A DNA stretch of 64,000 bases, from positions 186,001-250,000 of the forward strand of contig JANQQV010000007.1 in NCBI GenBank assembly GCA_028284865.1, in the 5' to 3' direction. The notes beneath the pieces are model-generated. The model saw nothing but the letters and a program-made list of their open reading frames with translations. It was not told where the DNA came from and made no database searches. Of the stretch, positions 34,968 to 44,165 are shown piece by piece. Both the position numbers and the translations under genes were made by a program. Origin of the DNA: Rhodothermales bacterium. GTDB lineage: Bacteria; Bacteroidota; Rhodothermia; Rhodothermales; UBA10348. The stretch's first letter is position 1; each line of letters opens with the position of its first letter.

Positions 34968-36977
34968 ATGATTCCCACTTCTCCCGGCTTCCCTTTTGAC
35001 CAGGACATTGCCTGGACGCCAGACCCGGAGCACATCGCAGATTCCAATCTGTCCCGTTTCATGGAACGTCACGGAATCGGGACCCTGACTGAGCTACAGG
35101 AGCGCAGTACGTCTGATATTGCATGGTTCTGGGATGCCGCGATCAAGGACCTCGACGTCCGATTCAGAACTCCCTACTCCCAGGTCGTGGATCTGACGGG
35201 TGGAAAGGCCTTCCCGAAGTGGTGTGTTGACGGGCGAATGAACATCGTGGACAACCTCCTCGACAAGTGGCTGGAGCAACCGGAAACCGCCGATCGGGTT
35301 GCGCTCCGGTATGAATCCGAGGAGGGCGATGTTCTGGTCTTCACCTACTCGGATGTGGCTCGACAGACAGCACGGGTCGCCGAAGCGCTCCGCAGGGACG
35401 GCTTCGGCCCCGGTGATGCCATCGGGTTGTTCATGCCGATGACCCCCGAGCTCCTGTTTGCCTTCCTGGCTGTGATCAAGATCGGAGGAATCATCCTGCC
35501 TCTGTTCTCCGGCTATGGACCAAGTGCGGTTGCGACTCGCCTGAAGGACGCCAATGCTGTAGCTCTGTTCACAAGCAACGGGTTTCCGCGGCGCGGGCGG
35601 CCTGTTGCCCTGAAGGCAGTTGCCGACGAAGCGCTTTCAAGTTGCCCGAATGTCCGCCGCGTGATCGTTCAGGAACGGCTGACTGAGACTTCGACAGTAC
35701 TGGTACCTGAACGCGATGTCCTGTATCACGACTATGTGAGCGGTATGCCCGAGGAATCCGAAACAACGGACACGTCGGCTGAGGATATCATGATGATCAT
35801 CTACACCTCCGGTACCACGGGGCGACCCAAAGGTGCAGTCCATACCCATTGTGGATTCCCCATCAAGGGTGCTCAAGACATGTACCACGCCATGGACGTC
35901 CGACCCGGAGACGTGATGTACTGGATGAGCGATATGGGATGGATGATGGGCCCTTGGCTGGTATTCGGGACTATGGCAATCGGGGCTACGATGGTTTTTT
36001 CTGATGGCGCTCCGGATTTCCCGGACCCAGGACGACTCTGGCGCATGATCGATGAGCACCAGGTAACCCACCTGGGGCTTTCGCCTGTCCTCATCCGGGC
36101 CTTGATGCCGCACGGAACCGAGCACGTTCACGCGTCGAAGCGGTCCAGCCTGCGCTCTGTGGGGTCCACGGGAAGCCCCTGGGACCCCGCATCGTGGAAT
36201 TGGACCTTCCAGCATGTGCTCGACAGCAAGAAGCCCATTCTGAACTATTGCGGCGGGACGGAGATTTCAGGCGGGTATGTCTGTGGCAACTTCCTGCAGC
36301 CCCTGAAACCGTGTGCCTTCAGCGGACCCGTGCCAGGAATGGCTACTGACATCGTTAATGAACACGGGCAATCTATTCGGGAGGCCGTTGGAGAAGTCGT
36401 GATCCGTCAGCCGTGGATCGGGATGACCCGCGGATTCTGGAACGACCCCGACCGGTACCTCGAAAGCTACTGGAATCGGTTTCCCGACGTGTGGGTGCAC
36501 GGCGATTTTGCCGCGGTTGACAAGGACGGCTGCTGGTTCATCCTTGGACGCAGTGATGACACCATCAAGGTGGCTGGAAAACGCCTCGGCCCGGCCGAAG
36601 TCGAAGCCATTGTCAACGCCGATTCCAGGATCGTTGAGTCTGCAGCCATCGGAATTCCTCATCCCATCAAAGGTGAAGAGGTCGGTTTGTATGTGGTCCC
36701 GGATGACACCTTTCCCTGGGACGCACTGAAGGCATCGGACGGAACAGATCATGCGGCCGTCGAAGCTCTTCGCGAGGCCTTGTTTACGGCATTGGTTGCC
36801 GAACTCGGAAAGCCATTGAAGCCGGCTTTCATCCGATTCGCAAGCAAGTTGCCCAAGACGCGCAATGCAAAAGTGATGCGACGTCTCATCCAGGCCGTGT
36901 ACCTGGAAAAGGACCTCGGTGATATTTCGAGCCTGGAAGATCCGGACACGCTCGAGGCCATTCGCAGTGCCGTTTGA
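34968..36977 (+). CDS. AMP-forming acyl-CoA synthetase, acetate-CoA-ligase-like
   Basis: 669-residue ANL-superfamily enzyme that activates a carboxylate as an acyl-adenylate and then acyl-CoA. ATP-binding motif YTSGTTGRPKGA is intact, with NYCGGTEISGGY as the A5-type segment, GRSDDTIKVAGKRLGP in the hinge and the adenylating lysine in PKTRNAKVMRR. Length and the unusual GSTGSPWDP motif resemble plant AAE17-type and short-chain acetate-CoA-ligase-like enzymes. Substrate cannot be named; acetate, propionate or an aromatic-derived acid are possible. Faces away from the ELWxxDGT lipoprotein. Confidence 0.85.
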   Translation: MIPTSPGFPFDQDIAWTPDPEHIADSNLSRFMERHGIGTLTELQERSTSDIAWFWDAAIKDLDVRFRTPYSQVVDLTGGKAFPKWCVDGRMNIVDNLLDKWLEQPETADRVALRYESEEGDVLVFTYSDVARQTARVAEALRRDGFGPGDAIGLFMPMTPELLFAFLAVIKIGGIILPLFSGYGPSAVATRLKDANAVALFTSNGFPRRGRPVALKAVADEALSSCPNVRRVIVQERLTETSTVLVPERDVLYHDYVSGMPEESETTDTSAEDIMMIIYTSGTTGRPKGAVHTHCGFPIKGAQDMYHAMDVRPGDVMYWMSDMGWMMGPWLVFGTMAIGATMVFSDGAPDFPDPGRLWRMIDEHQVTHLGLSPVLIRALMPHGTEHVHASKRSSLRSVGSTGSPWDPASWNWTFQHVLDSKKPILNYCGGTEISGGYVCGNFLQPLKPCAFSGPVPGMATDIVNEHGQSIREAVGEVVIRQPWIGMTRGFWNDPDRYLESYWNRFPDVWVHGDFAAVDKDGCWFILGRSDDTIKVAGKRLGPAEVEAIVNADSRIVESAAIGIPHPIKGEEVGLYVVPDDTFPWDALKASDGTDHAAVEALREALFTALVAELGKPLKPAFIRFASKLPKTRNAKVMRRLIQAVYLEKDLGDISSLEDPDTLEAIRSAV

Positions 36978-36985
36978 CGATCCGG

Positions 36986-37064
36986 ACTGACCTTCCACGT
37001 ATTCAGTCGGCGCGCCGTTCGGCAGCCTGAACTGACCTTCCTCGTGTTCAATCAGCGCGCCGTT
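36986..37064. repeat. Tandem imperfect repeat, 45-base period
   Basis: A 34-base segment at 36986-37019 recurs at 37031-37064 with four mismatches (both contain CTGACCTTCC and GCGCGCCGTT). It lies just after the acyl-CoA synthetase stop. A 6-base stem-loop (ATCCGT/ACGGAT, 37122-37137), flanked by CCCCG and CGGGG, follows further on. Likely a decayed duplication. Confidence 0.75.
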
Positions 37065-37196
37065 TTCTGGACACTGAAGCCTACCGTACTGGCACGCTAG
37101 TACCGTTGAGCCCCCGCTGACATCCGTTCAGACGGATTCGGGGATTCCAGCGCTCTCAGGCGCGATATTTGCTGTCAGATAAGGCAAGACAATCAG

Positions 37197-38372
37197 ATGC
37201 CTCAGACCGACCTGCGACCCATGATTTCGACTCTAAACCGCTCCCTCGCTTTCCTGCTTGTTGGACTCCTGTTTGCTTTCGGTGCTTTGCCTGAAGCCGA
37301 AGCGCGCCAGGGCGTTCGTGTTTCACTTTCGGGAGTTGTCACGGATGCGGAGACGGGGGTGCCTCTGACAGGCGCTCATGTCTTCATTGCCTCGTCCATG
37401 ATCGGGACGACCACGGATCGGGAAGGGCGATATGAATTGAACGGCGTGCCACTCGGCGCACACCGACTGTACGTCTCGATCCTGGGCTTTGAGGACGACT
37501 TTCTCGACATCATGCTGCGCACTGCTGAGTCGCAGAGCTTTGATTTTGCGCTGACTCCGGCAGTACTGGACATCGGCGAGATCGTCGTCGAAGCCGAGCG
37601 CGACCGCCGTTGGGAACGAAGGCTTCGACGGTTCACCCGTGAGTTCATCGGAGAAACGCCCAATGCCGAGGCTACGACCATCACCAATCCTGAGGTCCTC
37701 GACTTTGAGAATTCCGGTGGGACCTTCACGGCAGTCGCTTCCGCGCCCTTGATCATCGAAAACAAGGCGCTGGGTTATCGAATCCAATACTTCCTGAGTG
37801 ATTTCCAGTCCACACCAGGGCGCGTGCGGTACGATGGCGAGGGGCTCTACGAGGAGATGGAACCGGAACACGCGGAGCAGGCGCTTGAGTGGGAAGAAAA
37901 GCGGCGGGCAGCGTTCATGGGTTCATTCCGCCACTTCATGTTGGCCCTGATCGCGGGTCGATCCGAAGCACAGGGATTCCAGACGTTCCTTCGCCCAAGT
38001 GCTGGTGGCCAACGCGGCGATGCCTTCGCAGCTTCGTCAACCATTCCGAATCAGCGATTCCCGGTTGAACCTGCTGAGCTGCTGAAGCCTTCCGACGTAC
38101 CGAATGAGTATATATTGGACTTCGATGGGCACCTGGAAATCGTTTACATGGGTGAGCGCGAAGACCCAGCGTACCTGGAATGGTCGATGCGACCGGAACG
38201 CGTGAATGCCCGATACCAGACCTCGTGGAATTTCCTCGATCACGGCCCGGCTGTGGTCGACTACAAAGGCGACACACTGGATCCCTATGCAGTCGTGTTC
38301 ATGGGATACTGGGCATTTGAGCGGGTAGCTGATGATCCCCCGCGCGAATACAGACCCGGCAACTCGAGATAG
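37197..38372 (+). CDS. Secreted protein with carboxypeptidase-regulatory-like domain
   Basis: 391 residues. A signal peptide ends near residue 37 (AEARQ). Residues about 42-120 form a CarboxypepD_reg-like (transthyretin-fold) domain: VVTDAETGVPLTGAHVFI and GTTTDREGRYELNGVPLGAH. The remaining 260 residues are an uncharacterised domain often attached to it in Bacteroidota proteins of the outer surface. No TonB plug or barrel is seen, so it is not a SusC homologue. ATG at 37197 or 37221 (MISTLN) both give a signal peptide. Convergent with yraN. Confidence 0.75.
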   Translation: MPQTDLRPMISTLNRSLAFLLVGLLFAFGALPEAEARQGVRVSLSGVVTDAETGVPLTGAHVFIASSMIGTTTDREGRYELNGVPLGAHRLYVSILGFEDDFLDIMLRTAESQSFDFALTPAVLDIGEIVVEAERDRRWERRLRRFTREFIGETPNAEATTITNPEVLDFENSGGTFTAVASAPLIIENKALGYRIQYFLSDFQSTPGRVRYDGEGLYEEMEPEHAEQALEWEEKRRAAFMGSFRHFMLALIAGRSEAQGFQTFLRPSAGGQRGDAFAASSTIPNQRFPVEPAELLKPSDVPNEYILDFDGHLEIVYMGEREDPAYLEWSMRPERVNARYQTSWNFLDHGPAVVDYKGDTLDPYAVVFMGYWAFERVADDPPREYRPGNSR

Positions 38373-38388
38373 GCTGACTACAACCTAC

Positions 38389-38772
38389 TCAACCTGTGAA
38401 TGCCGCTTCCAGGTGTTCAATTTGAAGCGTCGACCCAGCACCCACGATCGAGATTACATCGAACCGGCACGGGACGGACTGCCAGGAGCGCTGGAACAGG
38501 AACGCTTCAGCCGCCCTGATCAGATGTCGACGTTTGGTTGCGTTCACGGCGGCTTCGGGTGCTGCAAACGAATCGCCACGACGCCATTTCACCTCCACGA
38601 ATACCAGTTCGCCGCCTCGCTTGTCGTCGTCTGATGGTTGTCGGGCGATGAGATCAATCTCCGCTTTCAGGTAGCGGTAATTCCGCTCAAGAATCCGATA
38701 GCCGCTCTGTTCGAGGTATCGCGCCGCAATCGACTCCCCTGCAGTCCCTTTTACTTGTTTGGAGGAAGGCAT
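38389..38772 (-). CDS. yraN: YraN/UPF0102 family putative endonuclease
   Basis: 127 residues of the restriction-endonuclease fold family UPF0102. The motif set GTAGESIAARYLEQSGYRI, then RNYRYLKAEIDLIARQ and LVFVEVKWR, carries the conserved E-xD-ExK active-site pattern. Role in DNA metabolism is known only by inference. Start ATG 38772; 16 bases from the convergent gene. Confidence 0.9.
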   Translation of the reverse strand: MPSSKQVKGTAGESIAARYLEQSGYRILERNYRYLKAEIDLIARQPSDDDKRGGELVFVEVKWRRGDSFAAPEAAVNATKRRHLIRAAEAFLFQRSWQSVPCRFDVISIVGAGSTLQIEHLEAAFTG

Positions 38773-38895
38773 CAGACGGAACGCGTCCTGCTGTTTTATT
38801 GAGTGTGCCCATCAAAGAGAGACTGTGGCCCGTTCGGCGCGCGCGTTTGACTGCTACGGCCGAATCAACTCTTTCGTCATTCGAAGTCCCCTCCC

Positions 38896-38915
38896 GGACG
38901 CCTATCTTGGCGTCC
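38896..38915 (+). promoter_or_regulatory. Leader hairpin upstream of the SAM hydrolase
   Basis: GGACGCC (38896-38902) and GGCGTCC (38909-38915) form a perfect 7-base stem with a 6-base TATCTT loop, 41 bases before the GTG start. It could be a 5' leader structure or a terminator-like element; it is not recognisable as a known SAM riboswitch class. Confidence 0.35.
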
Positions 38916-38956
38916 CCTCCCCAAATGACCCCGAGTAACTCATTCCGCAACGCCTC

Positions 38957-39769
38957 GTGTTCGCGACCAACGGAATTCTGACGCTGACGACCGATTTCGG
39001 GACGCAGGATGGGTATGTGGCTGCCATGAAAGGGGTCATGATGGGAATCAATCCCGACCTGAAGCTGGTCGATGTATCCCATCATGTTGCGCCACACGAC
39101 ATCATGGAAGGCGCGTTCATTCTGCGCAACGTGGCCGAGGCATTTCCAGCGGGCACGGTTCATCTAGCGGTAGTGGATCCAGGTGTCGGTTCGGAGCGGA
39201 AACCCATCGCCATGCGTCACCACAACCAGCTATTCGTCGGACCGGACAATGGGCTTTTTTCCCTTTTGCTCGCTGGCGAAGAGGCAGAGCAGGTGGTCGT
39301 GCTGGATCAGCCTCGCTTCTGGCGACAGGATGACGTAAGTGCCACGTTCCACGGTCGGGACATATTTGCGCCAATAGCTGCCAGATTGGCTTCCGGATTA
39401 TCCCTTTCCTCGGCCGGAACGCCCGTCGACCAAATCAAATCATTGCTGTGGGCTCTCCCGATTTCGGATGAGCAGGGCATCCAGGGCTGGGTCGTGCATA
39501 TCGATCGCTTCGGAAATTGCATCACCAACATCACTCGCGACCAGTTCGACGCTCATCGTCAGGAACGGGATTTCAAATGCTACGCGGGGTCTTCCATCAT
39601 CGCATCGAACAGCGAGACGTATTCCGACGTTGAACCCGGTGAGGCCACCGTCCTGTTCAACAGCCAGGACAGTCTTGAAATTGCCATCCATCAAGGTTCA
39701 GCCAGCCAGATGCTGGATATCCGGAAAGGAGCACCTGTCAATATTCTTTTCATGGACGACAAATCGTGA
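38957..39769 (+). CDS. SAM hydrolase (S-adenosyl-L-methionine hydroxide adenosyltransferase, DUF62)
   Basis: 270 residues; the family hydrolyses S-adenosylmethionine to adenosine and methionine. N-terminal LTLTTDFGTQDGYVAAMKG and VVDPGVGSERKPIA are the hallmarks, with the GPDNGLFS and FHGRDIFAPIAARL motifs following. The start is a GTG at 38957. Its stop overlaps the start of the next gene (GTGA, 39766-39769), so the two are translationally coupled. Confidence 0.92.
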   Translation: MFATNGILTLTTDFGTQDGYVAAMKGVMMGINPDLKLVDVSHHVAPHDIMEGAFILRNVAEAFPAGTVHLAVVDPGVGSERKPIAMRHHNQLFVGPDNGLFSLLLAGEEAEQVVVLDQPRFWRQDDVSATFHGRDIFAPIAARLASGLSLSSAGTPVDQIKSLLWALPISDEQGIQGWVVHIDRFGNCITNITRDQFDAHRQERDFKCYAGSSIIASNSETYSDVEPGEATVLFNSQDSLEIAIHQGSASQMLDIRKGAPVNILFMDDKS

Positions 39770-40833
39770 ATCCTTCCCCCCTAGCTGATCTGGATGATCT
39801 CTATCTGTACGCCCAATTGGTGTCAGATGACGCTGACGAGGCGGCAGCGCTCATGGAGGCGGCGCTGGATGCCCGACGCCGGGGTGACCGGTCAGCTCCA
39901 GATGTGTTGATTTCTACGCTCTCTGGGCATCTCACGGCGGATGGAGGCGCGTGGCTTTCGCGTCGCCAGGTACCCGTTGCGCTTGAGGAATTGCTTCCGC
40001 GCATGATGGGACGCATCCGTCCGTCGCGGCGCATGTCCGTCGTGCGAGCATTCAGGGACCCCGGAGCGCCAGCCTCTGACCGGGCTGTCTTTCTGATTGC
40101 GGTCAAGCGAGCATTGGAATCGGAAGGGCTGAAGACGGTTGCAGACCGGCTGACACAAGACGCCCTCGAGGAGTCCATGCGCCGCTATCTGAATACCCAG
40201 ATGGCGCCGGTGCCGGATTCGATCCGGGATGTCTGGGAGCGGACGTTCCTGCCCGAAGACCGCCGTCCCACGGAGCCAAAGAACCGATTCCCCCTACCTG
40301 CCCGCATTGCCGCAGGTGTTCTCGTGATTCTGCTTTCCGCAGCGATCGGATCCTGGATCACGTCCCCTTCCGTCGAGACACCCACTCCGCGTGCTGAGCT
40401 GTTCGACACGCTCTCGGATCAGCGAGTCGAAGACCCCGAGTTCCGTGCTTCAGACTCGGAGCAGGCTGAGCGTTTTCTCAATGATCGACTCGACTGGCGA
40501 CTCGCCGTTCCTGCACTCGAGGACGGCATTTTGGAAGGCGTATCCATTGCCGAAATGGAAGGAGGGCTGCGCTTCCCGGTCCTGCACTTCGAAGATCAGG
40601 CCTCCGACGATGCGGTGAACGTGTTCGTACTGGACTATCGCTTCCTGGAAAGCGCTCGTTCCAGCTTTCTCGTGGATGACCGTATCCTGGAACAGATCGC
40701 TGAAACGGGCGGCGTCGACATCCGGAATGCACCCGACTACTATCGGGTGGTTTGGCGGTACCGCGATGACATCTATGTGGCCATCTCGGACGTTGTGGAC
40801 GCAGACCTGCGAAGTCGCTTCCTGTTCGAGTAG
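39766..40833 (+). CDS. Single-pass membrane protein coupled to the SAM hydrolase
   Basis: 355 residues. Residues 8-110 are helical and include DLYLYAQLVSDDADEAAALMEAAL, reminiscent of a degenerate sigma-70 region 2 (LYxYA..L..D...AE.....). A membrane helix lies at about residues 182-200. The periplasmic part (205-355) carries conserved-looking beta strands but no motif I know. A membrane-bound sigma-like or anti-sigma-like role is speculation. Start GTG 39766 overlaps the upstream stop by 4 bases. Confidence 0.6.
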   Translation: MNPSPLADLDDLYLYAQLVSDDADEAAALMEAALDARRRGDRSAPDVLISTLSGHLTADGGAWLSRRQVPVALEELLPRMMGRIRPSRRMSVVRAFRDPGAPASDRAVFLIAVKRALESEGLKTVADRLTQDALEESMRRYLNTQMAPVPDSIRDVWERTFLPEDRRPTEPKNRFPLPARIAAGVLVILLSAAIGSWITSPSVETPTPRAELFDTLSDQRVEDPEFRASDSEQAERFLNDRLDWRLAVPALEDGILEGVSIAEMEGGLRFPVLHFEDQASDDAVNVFVLDYRFLESARSSFLVDDRILEQIAETGGVDIRNAPDYYRVVWRYRDDIYVAISDVVDADLRSRFLFE

Positions 40834-40879
40834 TCCGACAGGTTTTAGTAGGTTGACAGACCTGCGCGTCGCTGAAAAG

Positions 40880-42286
40880 TCAGTGTAGCGGGATTTCGAT
40901 GCGGAAGGTAGTGCCCTCGCCCGGCTTTGAGGCGGCGAGCGATAGCGAGCCGCCGTGGTAGTCTTCCACAATTCGCTTGGCCAGACTCAGGCCCAGGCCC
41001 CAGCCGCGTTTCTTCGTCGAATAACCCGGTCGGAATACGTTCTTCCACTGCCGTCGATCGATACCCTTCCCCGTGTCGGTCACATCGATGCGAACCCGAT
41101 CGTTCACCCGTGACGCTTCGATTCGAATTTTGCCTCGTCCATCTTCCATGGCGTCGAGGGCATTTTTGAGCAGGTTCTCGATCACCCATTCGAACAAGTC
41201 CTCGTTAAGGGGCGCATCCAACTCGGGAGCTGCGTCAACTTCCACTTGAATGAAGGCTCCCGAGTGCGGAATTCGACGGCGAATATAGTCTGCCGTGGTT
41301 TCCAGCACCTCCGCTACCGATTGACGGTCTAGCTTCGGGAGGCTACCGATGTCCGAAAAGCGCGACGTCACACGTTTAAGTCGCTCTATGTCATTTTCGA
41401 TCTCCTGGAACGCGTCCTCATCAGCTCCTGCCCCCCGGTTCTCCTGCCTGTTCAGACGCAGCATCTCGACCCAGCCCATGAGACTCGAGATGGGCGTACC
41501 GAGCTGGTGAGCAGCCTCCTTGGCCATTCCTACCCATAGGCTGCTTTGCTCGCTCCGGCGAATGTAGGAGAACCCGAAGTAGCCCACCATGACGAACAAC
41601 GCCACGAATAGCAGCTGGATGTAGGGAAACCATCGCAGACGCGCGACCAGATCAGACTCCCCGTAATACAGCATCTGGACAAACCGGGTCGCCGGGAAGA
41701 ACTCGGTTTCTGGGAAGTTCACCACGATCGGAATGGGGTCATTCACCGCTGCCATCTCTTCGGCGCGCTGGAGCAATTCTTCCGTGAAGGCCTGCTGCTC
41801 GCTCGCCTCCATCTGCCCCAGCACTTCCGGCACGCCAACATTTCGCCAGATTCCAGGCGTACCCGACGAAGAGTCGACTACTACGACAGGAATCCCCGAA
41901 AACAGCCCGGTATTCTCATCGAAGACCTCGACGAGAAAGTTGATATCCACGTTTTCGGGACCTGCTTGTGCCCAGGCCAGCGCGTTGCGGAAACGCTCAT
42001 AGTCCTCTTGATCGATCTCCGAGAGCTGTCCCGATGACAAGCGTCTCCAGGACTCCAGCAGGTCCTCGAGCTCGTAGAACTCGGTCTGGTACGGGTGATT
42101 GGCAGCTTGCTGCTGCACCAAAGGAATCTGCTCAAGCGCCTGCGCCCAGAGCTGAATGACAGCGGCCTCGCGCTCCTTGAGCTGATCCACCAATCTGGTC
42201 GTCACCCACAGCGATGCGATGGCAATGACGCCAGCGAAGGCTATCAGCCCCAGCTTGAGATTGGTCGAAAGTCGATAGGCGCGCAT
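40880..42286 (-). CDS. Sensor histidine kinase (no adjacent response regulator)
   Basis: 468 residues. Two membrane helices (about 11-30 and 222-242) flank a 190-residue periplasmic domain without a recognised sensor fold. The H-box is AKEAAHQLGTPISSL (His260), then N-box ENLLKNALDA, G1 TDTGKGID and G2 KRGWGLGLSL. All phosphotransfer and ATP-binding motifs are intact. It lies 6 bases downstream of purA on the same strand, so it is co-transcribed with a housekeeping gene and has no response regulator in view. Confidence 0.9.
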   Translation of the reverse strand: MRAYRLSTNLKLGLIAFAGVIAIASLWVTTRLVDQLKEREAAVIQLWAQALEQIPLVQQQAANHPYQTEFYELEDLLESWRRLSSGQLSEIDQEDYERFRNALAWAQAGPENVDINFLVEVFDENTGLFSGIPVVVVDSSSGTPGIWRNVGVPEVLGQMEASEQQAFTEELLQRAEEMAAVNDPIPIVVNFPETEFFPATRFVQMLYYGESDLVARLRWFPYIQLLFVALFVMVGYFGFSYIRRSEQSSLWVGMAKEAAHQLGTPISSLMGWVEMLRLNRQENRGAGADEDAFQEIENDIERLKRVTSRFSDIGSLPKLDRQSVAEVLETTADYIRRRIPHSGAFIQVEVDAAPELDAPLNEDLFEWVIENLLKNALDAMEDGRGKIRIEASRVNDRVRIDVTDTGKGIDRRQWKNVFRPGYSTKKRGWGLGLSLAKRIVEDYHGGSLSLAASKPGEGTTFRIEIPLH

Positions 42287-42292
42287 TCGTGT

Positions 42293-43567
42293 CTAACACA
42301 CGATGGTCTGCTCCCGTTTCGGGCCGGTCGAGACAATGCTGGCTGGGACTTTCAGATAGTCCTCAATGAACGCCAGGTAATCCCTTGCCTCCAATGGCAA
42401 TTCGTCCATGGACGTGATACCGGTAATGTCTTTTTCCCATCCAGGAAGCGTCTCGTACTCGGGTTCGATACGCTGCAACGTGCGAATGTCGCTCGGGAAT
42501 CGACGGGTGCTCTTACCATCAATCCGGTACCCGGTACACACCTTGATTTCCGGGAGACCGGACAAGACGTCCAGCTTGGTGATGGCCAGGTCCGTGAATC
42601 CGTTGATCCGTGTCGTATAGCGGAGAGCCACCAGATCAAGCCAGCCACAACGGCGAGGTCGTCCTGTGGTCGCACCGAATTCTGCACCGGTCTTGCGGAG
42701 TTGTTCTCCGGTCTCATCGAGCAGTTCGGTTGGGAAAGGCCCGTTCCCGACGCGCGTCAGGTAGGCTTTCACAATGCCGATCACCCGTTTGACAGATGTC
42801 GGAGGAACGCCCAGTCCGGTGCAGCATCCTCCCACAGTCGGATGCGAGGACGTGACGAACGGATAGGTCCCGAAGTCAACGTCCAGGAGTGAACCCTGCG
42901 CCCCTTCGGCCAGCACGTGCTTGCCTTCCTCAAGAGCGTTACCCAGCAATTCGGTGGTATCCGTCACGAAGGGATCGATGACCTTGTCGAATTCGATGTA
43001 TTCGTCGATGATCGCGTCAACATCCAGTTCGTCGGCGCCGTAGACTTTCTGCAGAATCGCGTTTTTCTCCTCGATAGAGATCATCAGCTTTTCCCGAAGG
43101 ACGTCTCGATCCAGCAGGTCAACAACCCGGATTCCAGTACGTGCGAACTTGTCCACGTACGACGGGCCGATTCCCCGTCCCGTTGAGCCGATGGCTCCGG
43201 CATCCCGCCAGCGCTCCCGTGCTTCCTCAACCCGCTTGTGGTACGGCAGGATCAGATGCGCATTGTGGGAGATGTGCAGGCGTCCTTCCACATCGTAGCC
43301 GAGATCGCGGATCATCTTGATCTCTTTCATCACTGCAACGGGATCGATGACGACTCCATTGCCGATGACGCACTGCACGCCCTCCTGGAAGATGCCGCTT
43401 GGCACGAGGTGCAGCACGAATTCCTTGTCTTCCCAACAAATGGTATGGCCGGCATTGGCGCCTCCCTGGTACCGGGCGACGATATCAATGTCCTTGGCGA
43501 TGAGGTCGACGATCTTTCCTTTTCCTTCGTCGCCCCACTGGCTTCCGATGACAACCGTTACAGGCAT
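42293..43567 (-). CDS. purA: Adenylosuccinate synthetase
   Basis: 424 residues; makes adenylosuccinate from IMP, aspartate and GTP in purine synthesis. The N-terminal GSQWGDEGKGKIVD is the GTP-binding signature; GGANAGHT and the STGRGIGP motif follow. Length is normal and no lesion is seen. Start ATG 43567. The histidine kinase gene starts 6 bases after its stop. Confidence 0.97.
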   Translation of the reverse strand: MPVTVVIGSQWGDEGKGKIVDLIAKDIDIVARYQGGANAGHTICWEDKEFVLHLVPSGIFQEGVQCVIGNGVVIDPVAVMKEIKMIRDLGYDVEGRLHISHNAHLILPYHKRVEEARERWRDAGAIGSTGRGIGPSYVDKFARTGIRVVDLLDRDVLREKLMISIEEKNAILQKVYGADELDVDAIIDEYIEFDKVIDPFVTDTTELLGNALEEGKHVLAEGAQGSLLDVDFGTYPFVTSSHPTVGGCCTGLGVPPTSVKRVIGIVKAYLTRVGNGPFPTELLDETGEQLRKTGAEFGATTGRPRRCGWLDLVALRYTTRINGFTDLAITKLDVLSGLPEIKVCTGYRIDGKSTRRFPSDIRTLQRIEPEYETLPGWEKDITGITSMDELPLEARDYLAFIEDYLKVPASIVSTGPKREQTIVC

Positions 43568-43680
43568 GCTCTCGTGGATGTGGCTGGGTGCGGTGGGTCC
43601 GCACGTATCTTTTCAATGCTCCCCCAATCCGGCTTTCCAAGTGCCAGGACGGGATGATGGGGAAACGTACAAACGCGAAT

Positions 43681-43708
43681 GAGGCGGCGGACCGAAGTCC
43701 GCCGCCTC
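43681..43708 (-). terminator. Hairpin terminator with UUCG tetraloop after the STAS gene
   Basis: A perfect 12-base stem (GAGGCGGCGGAC at 43681-43692, complement 43697-43708) encloses four bases. On the minus strand the loop reads C(TTCG)G, the extra-stable UUCG tetraloop, which indicates transcription on that strand, ending the STAS transcript 56 bases after its stop. Confidence 0.75.
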
Positions 43709-43764
43709 CTGAATCGCAAATTCAAGGCGTCCCGGTTATTGGCATGGCGGCCCCGGGAGCCGCA

Positions 43765-44112
43765 TTACTCACCTTCTTCGAAACTCTTGGCCGCGGCCTC
43801 GACAGAATCGAAGTGTTTGAACACGGTGATGAGCTTGGTGATAACAAGCAGGGACTGGATACGATCGGCAACATTCGCCAGACGCAAATCGCCACCGGCG
43901 TTGCGCGTCGAGGTCATGGCGCTGATCAGCATACCGAGCCCACTTGAGTTCATGAACTTGACCTTGCCGAGGTCAACAACCACGTTGGTCTTGCCCGCCT
44001 CCTGCAGTTCATGAAGCGAATCGTGCAGCTTCGAGCCATCTGGCCCGCCCATCACATTGCCTTTCAGCGTGATGACTACACAGTTATACCGTTCATCTAC
44101 ATTGTAATTCAT
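43765..44112 (-). CDS. STAS domain anti-sigma factor antagonist
   Basis: 115-residue SpoIIAA-like protein. The phosphoacceptor loop KFMNSSGLGML (Ser56-Ser57) and the preceding beta-strand pattern VVVDLGKV are characteristic. Such proteins release a sigma factor from an anti-sigma kinase, but no anti-sigma gene is next to it. It lies 53 bases downstream of secF on the same strand and ends in a UUCG hairpin terminator. Confidence 0.9.
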   Translation of the reverse strand: MNYNVDERYNCVVITLKGNVMGGPDGSKLHDSLHELQEAGKTNVVVDLGKVKFMNSSGLGMLISAMTSTRNAGGDLRLANVADRIQSLLVITKLITVFKHFDSVEAAAKSFEEGE

Positions 44113-44165
44113 GTTCTCTCTTGGGGTGTGGGATCAGTGTTTTGTCGGCGTGCGTCCCGACTCGA

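Noticed and set aside
42095..42892. 265-codon plus-strand frame across the kinase/purA junction
   Set aside because: Opposite purA and the histidine kinase, both with full motif sets.
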